NCBI GenBank assembly: GCA_017645305.1
Contig: JAGCPD010000044.1
Coordinates: 1-47,049 of the forward strand
Length of the DNA stretch: 47,049 nucleotides
Reading direction: 5' to 3'
From: Bacteroidaceae bacterium
GTDB lineage: Bacteria; Bacteroidota; Bacteroidia; Bacteroidales; Bacteroidaceae
Both the position numbers and the translations under genes were made by a program. The notes beneath the pieces were generated by a model. The model did not search any database, was not told the origin of the DNA, and saw only the letters and a list, made by a program, of their open reading frames with translations. Each line of letters begins with the position of its first letter. Position 1 is the first letter of the stretch. Positions 33,676-42,013 of this stretch are shown here, piece by piece.

Positions 33676-35682
33676 ATGACAGAGCAAGAGCAGATACTGA
33701 AACTCAGAGAGGAACTGCACAAGCACAATTACAACTACTATGTACTGAACATGCCTGCCATCCCGGATCAGGAGTTTGACATGATGATGCACCAGTTGCA
33801 AGACCTTGAGAAACTCCACCCTGAGATGGCTGACCCCAACAGCCCTACACAGCGTGTTGGAAGCGACCTGAACAATGAGTTCACCACCATACAGCACAAA
33901 AGGCCCATGCTGAGCCTTGCCAACACTTACAACAGGCAGGAGGTGAGCGATTTCTATGAACGGGTAAAGGAGGGACTGCAGGGTGCTCCCTTCCAGATAT
34001 GCTGCGAACTGAAATTCGACGGTCTGAGCATAAGCCTGCACTATGAACACGGAAGACTGGTAAGAGCCGTAACAAGGGGTGACGGCACACAGGGTGACGA
34101 TGTGACACAGAACGTAAGGACCATCAAGTCCATACCCCTGCTGTTACCGCAGGATGGAGGCTACCCCGAGGAGTTTGAGATAAGAGGAGAGGTGCTGATG
34201 CCTTGGACCAGCTTTGAGCGTCTTAATGAACAACGTGCTGGGAAAGAAGAACCCCTTTTTGCCAATCCAAGGAATGCTGCCTCGGGTACCCTGAAAAGCA
34301 AGAACTCGATTGTGGTGGCTGAACGCGGACTGGATGCCTACCTTTATTATCTGTTAGGAGATGACATTCCCGTAGACGGACATTACCAGAACATGGAGGC
34401 TGCACGCAAATGGGGCTTCCAGGTCAGCAAGGCCATGAAACTTGCCAACACCCTTCAGGAGGTTTATGACTACATAGAATACTGGGACAAGGAACGCAAG
34501 AACTTACCTGTTGCAACAGACGGCATTGTGCTGAAGGTGAACTCGCTGGCACAGCAAAAGAGCCTGGGTATAACGGCAAAAAGCCCCAGATGGGCCATTG
34601 CCTATAAGTTTCAGGCAGAACAGGCAGAAACCATTCTGAGGCAAGTGGTTTTTCAGGTGGGACGAACAGGAACCATAACACCCGTTGCAAACATGGACCC
34701 CATTCAGCTGTCAGGAACACAGGTACGCAGAGCCACACTGCATAATGCGGATGTGATGGCACAACTTGACCTGCATGTGGGAGACCATATCCTGGTGGAG
34801 AAAGGAGGAGAAATCATCCCCAAGGTAGTAGGTAAAGCCTGCCCTTCTGAATCCGCAAGCCCTAAAATCAATTTTATTGGATACTGCCCAGCCTGCGGTT
34901 CCAAACTGATACGCTATGAAGGTGAGGCTGCCCATTACTGCCCTAACGAGACTGGCTGTCCGCCTCTTATTGTGGGGAAAATAGAACATTTTGTCTCACG
35001 CAAGGCTATGAACATCTTCTCGCTTGGCCCTGAGATTGTGGAGTCATACTTTGAACAAGGCCTTATTAACAATCCGGCAGACCTTTATACGCTAAGGGCA
35101 GAACAACTCTTAAACGCAGACAAAAGCAACGCCATAAGTGTCAACAACATTCTGATAAGCATTGAAGAAAGTAAGAAGGTGCCTTTTGAGCGTGTGCTCT
35201 TTGCCATAGGAATCCGCTTTGTGGGAGAGATTGCTGCCAAGACACTTGCACGCTATTTCGGCAGCATGGAAAAGATATCAACAGCTACTTTAGATAAACT
35301 TATACAAGTCAATGGTATAGGAGATGTTATAGCAAACAGTATAATTAAATATTTTTCTGACCAGAAGAACATTTCCTTTATCCGCAGACTAAAGGAATAC
35401 GGGCTACAAATGCAAATCTCACAGGAGCAGCAAGAGGCTAAATCTGACCGACTGGCAGATAACAGCATTGTAATAAGCGGTGTGTTTACACATCACAGCA
35501 GAGACGAATACAAAGCCCTGATAGAAAAACACGGTGGCAAGAACGTGGGAAGCATCAGCGGCAAGACTTCCTTCATCCTTGCAGGTGAGAATATGGGGCC
35601 CTCGAAGTTAGAAAAGGCACAGAAACTGGGTGTCAGGATTATGAACGAAGATGAGTTCCTGCAACTTGTAGGAGAGGTATAG
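33676..35682 (+). CDS. ligA: NAD-dependent DNA ligase LigA
   Basis: Seals nicks in replication and repair with NAD as the adenylate donor. The adenylation lysine is K113 in ELKFDGLS; the Ia domain ([19 protein letters not shown]) is at the N-terminus, followed by OB fold ([15 protein letters not shown]), the four-cysteine zinc finger (about 413-436, CPACG ... CPNETGCP), helix-hairpin-helix region and the C-terminal BRCT domain (about 595-668). Length, 668 aa, is complete. The convergent riboflavin synthase gene ends four bases after its stop. Confidence 0.97.
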   Translation: MTEQEQILKLREELHKHNYNYYVLNMPAIPDQEFDMMMHQLQDLEKLHPEMADPNSPTQRVGSDLNNEFTTIQHKRPMLSLANTYNRQEVSDFYERVKEGLQGAPFQICCELKFDGLSISLHYEHGRLVRAVTRGDGTQGDDVTQNVRTIKSIPLLLPQDGGYPEEFEIRGEVLMPWTSFERLNEQRAGKEEPLFANPRNAASGTLKSKNSIVVAERGLDAYLYYLLGDDIPVDGHYQNMEAARKWGFQVSKAMKLANTLQEVYDYIEYWDKERKNLPVATDGIVLKVNSLAQQKSLGITAKSPRWAIAYKFQAEQAETILRQVVFQVGRTGTITPVANMDPIQLSGTQVRRATLHNADVMAQLDLHVGDHILVEKGGEIIPKVVGKACPSESASPKINFIGYCPACGSKLIRYEGEAAHYCPNETGCPPLIVGKIEHFVSRKAMNIFSLGPEIVESYFEQGLINNPADLYTLRAEQLLNADKSNAISVNNILISIEESKKVPFERVLFAIGIRFVGEIAAKTLARYFGSMEKISTATLDKLIQVNGIGDVIANSIIKYFSDQKNISFIRRLKEYGLQMQISQEQQEAKSDRLADNSIVISGVFTHHSRDEYKALIEKHGGKNVGSISGKTSFILAGENMGPSKLEKAQKLGVRIMNEDEFLQLVGEV

Positions 35683-35686
35683 AACG

Positions 35687-36292
35687 CTATGACAGCAGGC
35701 TGTTCATACGAGCCAGGTACTTGCCAACAATATCAAACTCGATGTTTACCACAGACCCGGGCTTGATATCGTGGAAGTTGGTATTGTCAAAAGTATAAGG
35801 GATAATACAGACCTGAAAGGTATCTTCTGTAGGCCGGCATACTGTTAGGCTTACACCATTCACGGTAACGCTGCCCTTATCGACTGTAAAATAGCCGTGT
35901 GAAACCATCTCGCGACTACTTTCATAACGGAAAGTATATTGATGGCTGCCTTCTTGGTCCTCAACAGCCAGACAGACGGCTGTCTGATCTACGTGTCCCT
36001 GAACAATATGTCCGTCCAACCTTCCATTCATCAGCATACTGCGTTCCACATTAACATGGTCACCTACTTTCAGCAACCCCAGATTACTACGCTCCAATGT
36101 CTCGCGCATAGCAGTAACGGTATAGGTATCATCCTTCATACTAACTACCGTCAGGCATACACCGTTATGTGCCACACTTTGGTCAATACTCAGCTCTGAA
36201 GTAAACGGACAGCTGAGCGTAAAGTGTACATTATCCTGGTCGTGCTCTATAGCAACCACACGTGCCATTGCTTCTACTATTCCAGAAAACAT
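35687..36292 (-). CDS. ribE: riboflavin synthase alpha subunit
   Basis: Dismutates two molecules of 6,7-dimethyl-8-ribityllumazine into riboflavin and a pyrimidinedione. The protein is a tandem of two lumazine-binding beta barrels: the first starts MFSGIVEAMARV and has SVAHNGVCLTVV, the second carries DGHIVQGHVDQTA and KGSVTVNGVSLTV. The length, 201 aa, is normal. It stands alone with its own -7 box at 36325-36332 and no other riboflavin genes nearby. Confidence 0.95.
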   Translation of the reverse strand: MFSGIVEAMARVVAIEHDQDNVHFTLSCPFTSELSIDQSVAHNGVCLTVVSMKDDTYTVTAMRETLERSNLGLLKVGDHVNVERSMLMNGRLDGHIVQGHVDQTAVCLAVEDQEGSHQYTFRYESSREMVSHGYFTVDKGSVTVNGVSLTVCRPTEDTFQVCIIPYTFDNTNFHDIKPGSVVNIEFDIVGKYLARMNSLLS

Positions 36293-36324
36293 AAATTCCT
36301 TTCTTTTACGTTATTTTTGTAAGG

Positions 36325-36332
36325 CAAAGGTA
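36325..36332 (-). promoter_or_regulatory. -7 box (TACCTTTG) of riboflavin synthase
   Basis: CAAAGGTA on the plus strand reads TACCTTTG leftward, 33 bases before the start. No FMN riboswitch-like sequence was seen in the short leader. Confidence 0.6.
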
Positions 36333-36449
36333 AGGTAAAAAACAATACTTGACAAGTATGACTTGAAAAATATGCCAAAATATAACTAAATTTTATAAAG
36401 AAGTATAAAAAGGATGCAGCATAATACTGCACGGAACACTTATTTTTTG

Positions 36450-36457
36450 TATCTTTG
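36450..36457 (+). promoter_or_regulatory. -7 box (TATCTTTG) of the efflux-porin operon
   Basis: TATCTTTG lies 41 bases before the first ATG of a run of seven genes with gaps of 2 to 43 bases. Confidence 0.65.
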
Positions 36458-36497
36458 CACGTAGATTTGTTATAATATATAATGTAGGCATACGGAA

Positions 36498-37838
36498 ATG
36501 ATGAACAAAACATTAAGAATTGCCTGTATGTTTTTGGGCTTGAGCACTCTGGCAAGCGCACAGGAAAGCTGGAGTTTGCAGGAGTGCATCGACTATGCCC
36601 TAAAGAACAACATACAGATACAGAAAAACAGAATCAACGAAGAGAAAGGCGATGTGGCCCTTTGGAAAAACAAGGGAGCTTTGTTTCCCAGCCTCAGCTT
36701 CAGTACCAGCCACAACGTAGGCTACCGCCCCTTTACAGAAGTAATGGCTGTGGTGCAGGACGGTCAGGTTACCAATACGACAAGTAATGTCACCTATCAA
36801 GGCAGCTATGGACTGAATGCAAGCGTAACGCTATGGAACGGCGGCATTGACTACAAGAACATAAAGGAACAAAAGCTTCAGAACGAAATCATAAAACTTC
36901 AGACAGAACAGAGCGAACTGAGCATTCAGGAACAGATTGCCCAGCTGTACGTTCAGATAATGTACACAAAAGAAGCCCTGAAAGTTAACGAACAACTGCT
37001 GAAGACGGCTCAGAGCCAGTATGACCGAGGTGTTGAAATGCAGAGCCAGGGACAGATGGCAAAGGCGGATGTGATACAACTTGAAGCCCAGCTGAGCAGT
37101 GCAAAATATGATATCGTAAACTGCCAGGCCCAGTTGGAAAATTACAAACGCCAACTGAAATCCGTACTGGAACTGGATATTAACAGCAACTTTGACATAA
37201 AGGGGGAAATTCCCTCAGACGAGAAAGTTCTGGCTGTGATTCCCAGCAAACAAGAGGCATACAGCCGCGCATTGGCAAACCGTCCTGAAATAAAAAGTGC
37301 TGAATTGGGCATAGAATCGGCAAAAATGCAACTTGACATTGCCAAACGGGCACACTACCCCACCCTTAGGGCCAGTGCCAGCCTGGGAAGCAACCACTCT
37401 TCCGGAAATGCAAACGCCTGGGGAAACCAAATGAAAACCAACCTTAGCATGAGTGCCGGACTTACGCTTAGTGTTCCCATCTTTGACAACAGACAGATTG
37501 CCAGCAACATCAGAAATGCCAAATTGCAGCAGATAAACTCGCAGTTAGACTTGCAAGACAAAAAAACGACACTCTCAAACACCATAGAGCAATATTGGAT
37601 TAATGCCAATAACAACCAGCAAAGCTATCTGGCTGCACAGGCACGTGTCAAAAGCCAGGAAGCCAGCTATGAGTTGCTGAACGAGCAGTTCCTGAACGGT
37701 CTGAAAAACACTGTGGATGTACTGCAAGGACGCGACAATGTAATCAATGCCGAGCAAAGTATGCTCCAAAGCAAATACAACACGCTGCTTAACATGCAAC
37801 TGCTGAAATTCTATACCGGCGAGAAGATTGACCTATAA
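36498..37838 (+). CDS. TolC family outer membrane efflux protein
   Basis: The outer membrane channel of a tripartite efflux pump. It has a signal peptide (about 1-21, ending LASAQ), then SWSLQECIDYALKNNIQIQ and long alpha-helical repeats rich in Q, A and N (two OEP repeats, 446 aa in total), with a conserved LEAQLSSAKYD and LNAEQSML-type end. It is the first gene of the operon with the MacA/MacB-type pump and would form its exit duct. Starts at ATG 36498; an adjacent ATG at 36501 is equivalent. Confidence 0.92.
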   Translation: MMNKTLRIACMFLGLSTLASAQESWSLQECIDYALKNNIQIQKNRINEEKGDVALWKNKGALFPSLSFSTSHNVGYRPFTEVMAVVQDGQVTNTTSNVTYQGSYGLNASVTLWNGGIDYKNIKEQKLQNEIIKLQTEQSELSIQEQIAQLYVQIMYTKEALKVNEQLLKTAQSQYDRGVEMQSQGQMAKADVIQLEAQLSSAKYDIVNCQAQLENYKRQLKSVLELDINSNFDIKGEIPSDEKVLAVIPSKQEAYSRALANRPEIKSAELGIESAKMQLDIAKRAHYPTLRASASLGSNHSSGNANAWGNQMKTNLSMSAGLTLSVPIFDNRQIASNIRNAKLQQINSQLDLQDKKTTLSNTIEQYWINANNNQQSYLAAQARVKSQEASYELLNEQFLNGLKNTVDVLQGRDNVINAEQSMLQSKYNTLLNMQLLKFYTGEKIDL

Positions 37839-37872
37839 CAAAAACAAGAAACAAATAAACAAAAATATAAAG

Positions 37873-39054
37873 ATGAGAAGACAAAGATTCATCCAGACAG
37901 TATCTGTCCTTGCAGCTGCCGTTTTAATCTTGAGCAGTTGCAAGAAAGCACCAACCTTTACGTACAACGAGGCAGAGGTGGTGAAGCAAGACATTGTAAC
38001 CAGCGTTACGGCTACAGGTACCATTGAACCTGTTACCAGCGTGGATGTGGGTACTCAGGTAAGCGGTATAGTAAGCAAACTGTACGTTGACTACAACAGC
38101 ACGGTAAAGGCTGGTCAGGTAATTGCAGAATTAGACCGTACCAATCTGATTAGCGACCTGAGCAGTGCCAAAGCAAGCCTTACCAGTGCTGAAAGCTCAC
38201 TTGCATACCAAAAGGCAAACCATGAACGCTTTAAGAACCTTTTCGAAAAAGGACTTATCAGCGCCAATGATTATGAACAGGCCCGCCTCTCGTATGTTCA
38301 AGCACAGCAGCAGGTGAACACACAACGCAATAACGTAAAACGCGCTGAAACCAATCTGGGATATGCCACCATTACCAGTCCCATTGACGGAGTGGTTCTG
38401 AGCAAAGAGGTTGAAGAGGGACAGACCGTAGCCAGTAGTTTCAATACACCTACCCTTTTTAAAATTGCAAAAGACCTTACTGATATGCGTGTGATTGCCA
38501 AGGTGGACGAAGCTGACATAGGCGAAGTGAAAGAAGGGCAGCGTGTAACCTTCAATGTGGATGCATTCCCCAATGACCAGTTCAGCGGTACTGTTACACA
38601 GGTACGCCAGCAGGCTACAACGGAAAGCAATGTTGTTACTTACGAGGTGGTTATTGGCGCACCCAATGAAGACCTGAAACTGAAGCCGGGCTTGACTGCC
38701 AACGTAACCATCTATACAATGGAACGTAAGGATGTTCTGGCTATTCCCAGCAAAGCTCTACACTTTAAGCCCAGCGAGGCCATGCTGAACGACGGAGAGA
38801 CCATAACCGACTGTGAGGCTCCAAAGAAAGTCTGGACTAAGGAAGGACCAAACATCAAGGCCCTGGCTGTAGAAACAGGTATCACCAACGGACTCCTTAC
38901 AGAAGTTGTTAGCGGTATAAACGCCGGTACCAAGATTATCACAGATGTGGAGGCATCAATACCGGGTATGGAAGAGGGAGAAGAACAGCAGCAGAACAGC
39001 AACCCCTTCATGCCACGCTCCAAAAACAGGAACCAAAACAAACAGAAAAAATAA
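37873..39054 (+). CDS. MacA-like periplasmic adaptor lipoprotein
   Basis: The adaptor subunit joins the inner-membrane ABC permease to the outer membrane channel. A lipoprotein signal ends LILSSC at C19. It has a biotinyl-lipoyl domain (GTQVSGIVSKLYVDYNSTV), a coiled-coil hairpin (LTSAESSLAYQKANHERF) and beta-barrel segments (ITSPIDGVVLSKEVEEGQTV). I chose ATG 37873 (394 aa) because it begins the lipoprotein signal; an ATG at 37828 overlaps the tolC end. The C-terminal tail is rich in Q, N and K. Confidence 0.92.
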   Translation: MRRQRFIQTVSVLAAAVLILSSCKKAPTFTYNEAEVVKQDIVTSVTATGTIEPVTSVDVGTQVSGIVSKLYVDYNSTVKAGQVIAELDRTNLISDLSSAKASLTSAESSLAYQKANHERFKNLFEKGLISANDYEQARLSYVQAQQQVNTQRNNVKRAETNLGYATITSPIDGVVLSKEVEEGQTVASSFNTPTLFKIAKDLTDMRVIAKVDEADIGEVKEGQRVTFNVDAFPNDQFSGTVTQVRQQATTESNVVTYEVVIGAPNEDLKLKPGLTANVTIYTMERKDVLAIPSKALHFKPSEAMLNDGETITDCEAPKKVWTKEGPNIKALAVETGITNGLLTEVVSGINAGTKIITDVEASIPGMEEGEEQQQNSNPFMPRSKNRNQNKQKK

Positions 39055-39078
39055 ACCATAATAACGTTAAGGCATACA

Positions 39079-39828
39079 ATGGACGACAGAAAAGTAGTTA
39101 TTGAACTCCAAAACGTTAAGCGTGACTTTGTGGTGGGAAGTGAAACCGTTCACGCCCTGAAAGGAGTGTCCTTCAAAATTCATGAGGGAGAGTTCGTTAC
39201 CATCATGGGCACATCGGGTTCCGGAAAGAGTACATTGCTGAACCAGCTGGGCTGTCTTGACACCCCTTCAAGCGGAGAATACATCCTGGATGGAACGCCT
39301 GTACGCAAAATGAAGAGAAGTGAACGTGCCATTCTAAGGAACAGGAAGATTGGATTCATTTTCCAGAACTACAACCTGCTGGCCCGTACCACAGCTGTTG
39401 AGAATGTTGAGCTGCCGCTCATGTACAACAGTTCTTACAATGCCAAAATGCGAAAGGAAGCTGCAATTAAGGCACTCCAGGCCGTAGGACTGGGAGACCG
39501 TCTGGAGCATAAGAGTAACCAAATGTCCGGAGGTCAGATGCAGCGTGTGGCAATAGCCCGTGCCTTGGTTAACAATCCGGCTGTTATTCTGGCTGATGAG
39601 GCTACGGGCAACCTGGATACAAGGACCAGCTATGAGATACTGGTTCTGTTCCAGGAACTACACAGGCAGGGACGAACCATCATATTCGTTACCCATAACC
39701 CTGAAATTGCACAATACAGCAGCAGGAACATTATCCTCAGAGATGGCCATATTTGCGAAGATACGCTGAACAATAACATAATGAGCGCAGCAGAGGTGTT
39801 GGCTACCCTGCCAAAACCCGAAGACTAA
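39079..39828 (+). CDS. MacB-type ABC transporter ATP-binding protein
   Basis: The nucleotide-binding subunit that powers the pump. Walker A GTSGSGKST is at 44-52, the signature MSGGQ at 149-153 and Walker B with E174 in LADEATGNLD. The Q loop (FIFQNYNLLARTTAVENV) matches the LolD/MacB branch. Length is 249 aa. The ATPase and permease domains are separate genes here, unlike E. coli MacB, where they are fused. Confidence 0.95.
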   Translation: MDDRKVVIELQNVKRDFVVGSETVHALKGVSFKIHEGEFVTIMGTSGSGKSTLLNQLGCLDTPSSGEYILDGTPVRKMKRSERAILRNRKIGFIFQNYNLLARTTAVENVELPLMYNSSYNAKMRKEAAIKALQAVGLGDRLEHKSNQMSGGQMQRVAIARALVNNPAVILADEATGNLDTRTSYEILVLFQELHRQGRTIIFVTHNPEIAQYSSRNIILRDGHICEDTLNNNIMSAAEVLATLPKPED

Positions 39829-39848
39829 AAAACAAATAAAGTAGTAGT

Positions 39849-41069
39849 ATGAACCTGAAGAACCTACTCAAGGTGGCCATTACAGCCATCATGAGCAATA
39901 AATGGAGAACCTTTCTTTCCACACTGGGTATCATTATTGGCGTAGCTGCCGTTATTACCATGATGGCAATTGGACAAGGCTCTAAAGACAGCATACGTGC
40001 CGACCTGCAGAAATGGGGAACCAATCTGCTTACAGTAAGACCTGGAGGAGAAATGCGAGGTGGAGTACGACTTGACCCTTCTGCCATGCAGACCCTAAAA
40101 CAGGCAGACTATGAGGCCATCCGTGACGGGGCAAGCCTGATAACACATATCAGCCCGGAGGTTACGTCAAGCGGACAGGTTATCTATGGAGCCAAGAATA
40201 CAAATTCTACCATCTACGGAGAAAGCCCGGACTATATGACCATCAAGTTGTGGGACATAGAATCCGGACAATGTTTCAACGAAGAGGATGTCCGCAAGAA
40301 TGCTAAGGTCTGCGTAGTTGGAAAAACTGTGGTACAGGAACTCTTTGGCGACAAGAATGCAAACTGCATAGGCAAGGTAATCCGATTCAAGAGCATTCCT
40401 TTCCGTATCATCGGAATACTGAAAGGTAAGGGATATAACAACTGGGGAATGGACCAGGACAACGTAATCATTGCCCCCTATACAACTGTTTTGAAACGTT
40501 TGGCGGCACAGACACACTTTAACAGCTTTAATCTTAGCGTGATGACCGAAGACCTCAGCAACGATGCCATTGAACAGGTTTCAAAGATTCTAAGAATAAA
40601 CCATAAGATAAAGGAGGGTGCCGACGATGATTTCAACATCCGTAGCCAACAAGAGATGATGGAGACAATGTCCAGTACAATGGGTACTCTGCAGACGGTT
40701 CTGGTAGTAGCTGCTGCTTTCTCGCTTCTGGTAGCAGGTATCGGTATCATGAATATCATGTTGGTAAGTGTAACAGAGCGTACAAGGGAAATTGGCCTGC
40801 GTATGAGTGTCGGAGCAAGAGGCAGGGATATTAGCCGGCAATTCCTGATTGAGAGCGTGATGATAAGCTTAAGCGGAGGACTTTTAGGCGTTGGACTTGG
40901 GTATCTGTTTACATGGATAGCCATATCCATAGGATTCCCGGCGACAGTGCCGCTATGGAGTGTGATAGTCAGCTTTGGCGTTTGTGCTTTCATCGGACTT
41001 GTCTTTGGTATTATACCAGCCCGAAAAGCTGCACGCTTAGATCCTATAGAAGCTTTGCGGTATGAATAA
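39849..41069 (+). CDS. MacB/FtsX-type ABC transporter permease
   Basis: The 406-residue permease has the FtsX-like layout: an N-terminal membrane helix (about 20-42, LSTLGIIIGVAAVITMMAIGQG), a large periplasmic MacB_PCD domain (about 50-275) and three membrane helices near the C-terminus (ending in GIIPARKAARLDPIEALRYE). It pairs with the preceding ATPase and the MacA-like adaptor. The exported compound is unknown; related pumps move macrolides, peptides or lipoproteins. Confidence 0.94.
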   Translation: MNLKNLLKVAITAIMSNKWRTFLSTLGIIIGVAAVITMMAIGQGSKDSIRADLQKWGTNLLTVRPGGEMRGGVRLDPSAMQTLKQADYEAIRDGASLITHISPEVTSSGQVIYGAKNTNSTIYGESPDYMTIKLWDIESGQCFNEEDVRKNAKVCVVGKTVVQELFGDKNANCIGKVIRFKSIPFRIIGILKGKGYNNWGMDQDNVIIAPYTTVLKRLAAQTHFNSFNLSVMTEDLSNDAIEQVSKILRINHKIKEGADDDFNIRSQQEMMETMSSTMGTLQTVLVVAAAFSLLVAGIGIMNIMLVSVTERTREIGLRMSVGARGRDISRQFLIESVMISLSGGLLGVGLGYLFTWIAISIGFPATVPLWSVIVSFGVCAFIGLVFGIIPARKAARLDPIEALRYE

Positions 41070-41112
41070 TCTGAACAACATATACACATTGAAATAAACA
41101 AAAAAATCAGAT

Positions 41113-41760
41113 ATGAAAAATTTATTTTTAGCATTTATGTTTATGCTGCCCCTTATGGCAGCAGCAAAAGGTCCCGTAGATGTCAAGTATCTAAAAGGGG
41201 GCGTACCAGAAGAGAATGGAATAATTATATTCCGTAAGTCGTTCACCATTCCAAGCATGAAGACTGACCAGATTTTCAACGCCTTATCTAATTTTGTTTC
41301 CCAAGATGTAATGGGACCTGCAATACATGAACACCGTACACGTATTCTGAGTGACGGAAAGGAAGACGGAGTTATTGTTGCCAAGATTGAGGAATATATG
41401 ACCTTTGGCCACGTTACATTTTTAAACCTTGACCGTACCCGATTTATCTATCAGCTACAAGCTTCTGTAGAAGGTAACAAGGTAAAATTAGCTATCTCGC
41501 AAATCAGCTACTATTACAATGAGATGCAAGATGGAAAAGGAGGCGAAACTTATAAAGGTGAAGAATGGATTACTGATTCCAAGGCTCTAAACAAGAAAGG
41601 AACCAAGCTATATCCCCAGAGTAAAAAATTCCGTATCAAGACAATTGACCGCATTGAAGAAATCTTTGAGAAATGCATGGATGCCTTCGAGGAGAGAGCT
41701 AACACTCCCGCCCCAGAAGAACCAGTCAAGAAAGTTCGCAAGAACATTGTTGAAGAATAG
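41113..41760 (+). CDS. DUF4468 domain protein, exported
   Basis: A 215-residue protein with signal peptide (about 1-18, ending AAAKG). The DUF4468 domain, a TBP-like fold found in exported Bacteroidetes proteins, spans about 35-125 (FRKSFTIPSMKTDQIFNAL, GHVTFLNLDRTRFIYQLQAS). Its C-terminus is basic and helical. Function is unknown. It lies 43 bases after the permease gene in one operon with it. Confidence 0.8.
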   Translation: MKNLFLAFMFMLPLMAAAKGPVDVKYLKGGVPEENGIIIFRKSFTIPSMKTDQIFNALSNFVSQDVMGPAIHEHRTRILSDGKEDGVIVAKIEEYMTFGHVTFLNLDRTRFIYQLQASVEGNKVKLAISQISYYYNEMQDGKGGETYKGEEWITDSKALNKKGTKLYPQSKKFRIKTIDRIEEIFEKCMDAFEERANTPAPEEPVKKVRKNIVEE

Positions 41761-41771
41761 TTTTCAGAAGA

Positions 41772-42011
41772 ATGAGTAAAGCCGAGGAACTTACACTTGA
41801 AGAACAGGTTGAACGTATCAGACGAAAACGTCAGCATAAAACAGACCATGCCCGCATCAGACAGATTCTTAACTCGGTCTTTCTGTTACTGGCAGCAATT
41901 GGCTTGGTAATGTATTTTTGGGACGATGCCCATCATACATACGCGCTGGCAGTAATAGCATTTGGTATGCTACTGAAAATTGTGGAATTCTTTATTCGCT
42001 TTGTATTATAA
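41772..42011 (+). CDS. small membrane protein
   Basis: A 79-residue protein with a charged N-terminal helix (about 1-30, rich in E, R and K) and two hydrophobic segments (about 33-48 and 55-79). No family is recognised. The gene sits 11 bases after the DUF4468 gene and two bases before the porin gene, which makes it a certain member of the operon. Confidence 0.75.
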   Translation: MSKAEELTLEEQVERIRRKRQHKTDHARIRQILNSVFLLLAAIGLVMYFWDDAHHTYALAVIAFGMLLKIVEFFIRFVL

Positions 42012-42013
42012 AA

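Noticed and set aside
41918..42013. Longer N-terminus for the porin
   Set aside because: It would overlap the small membrane protein gene; the signal peptide begins at ATG 42014.
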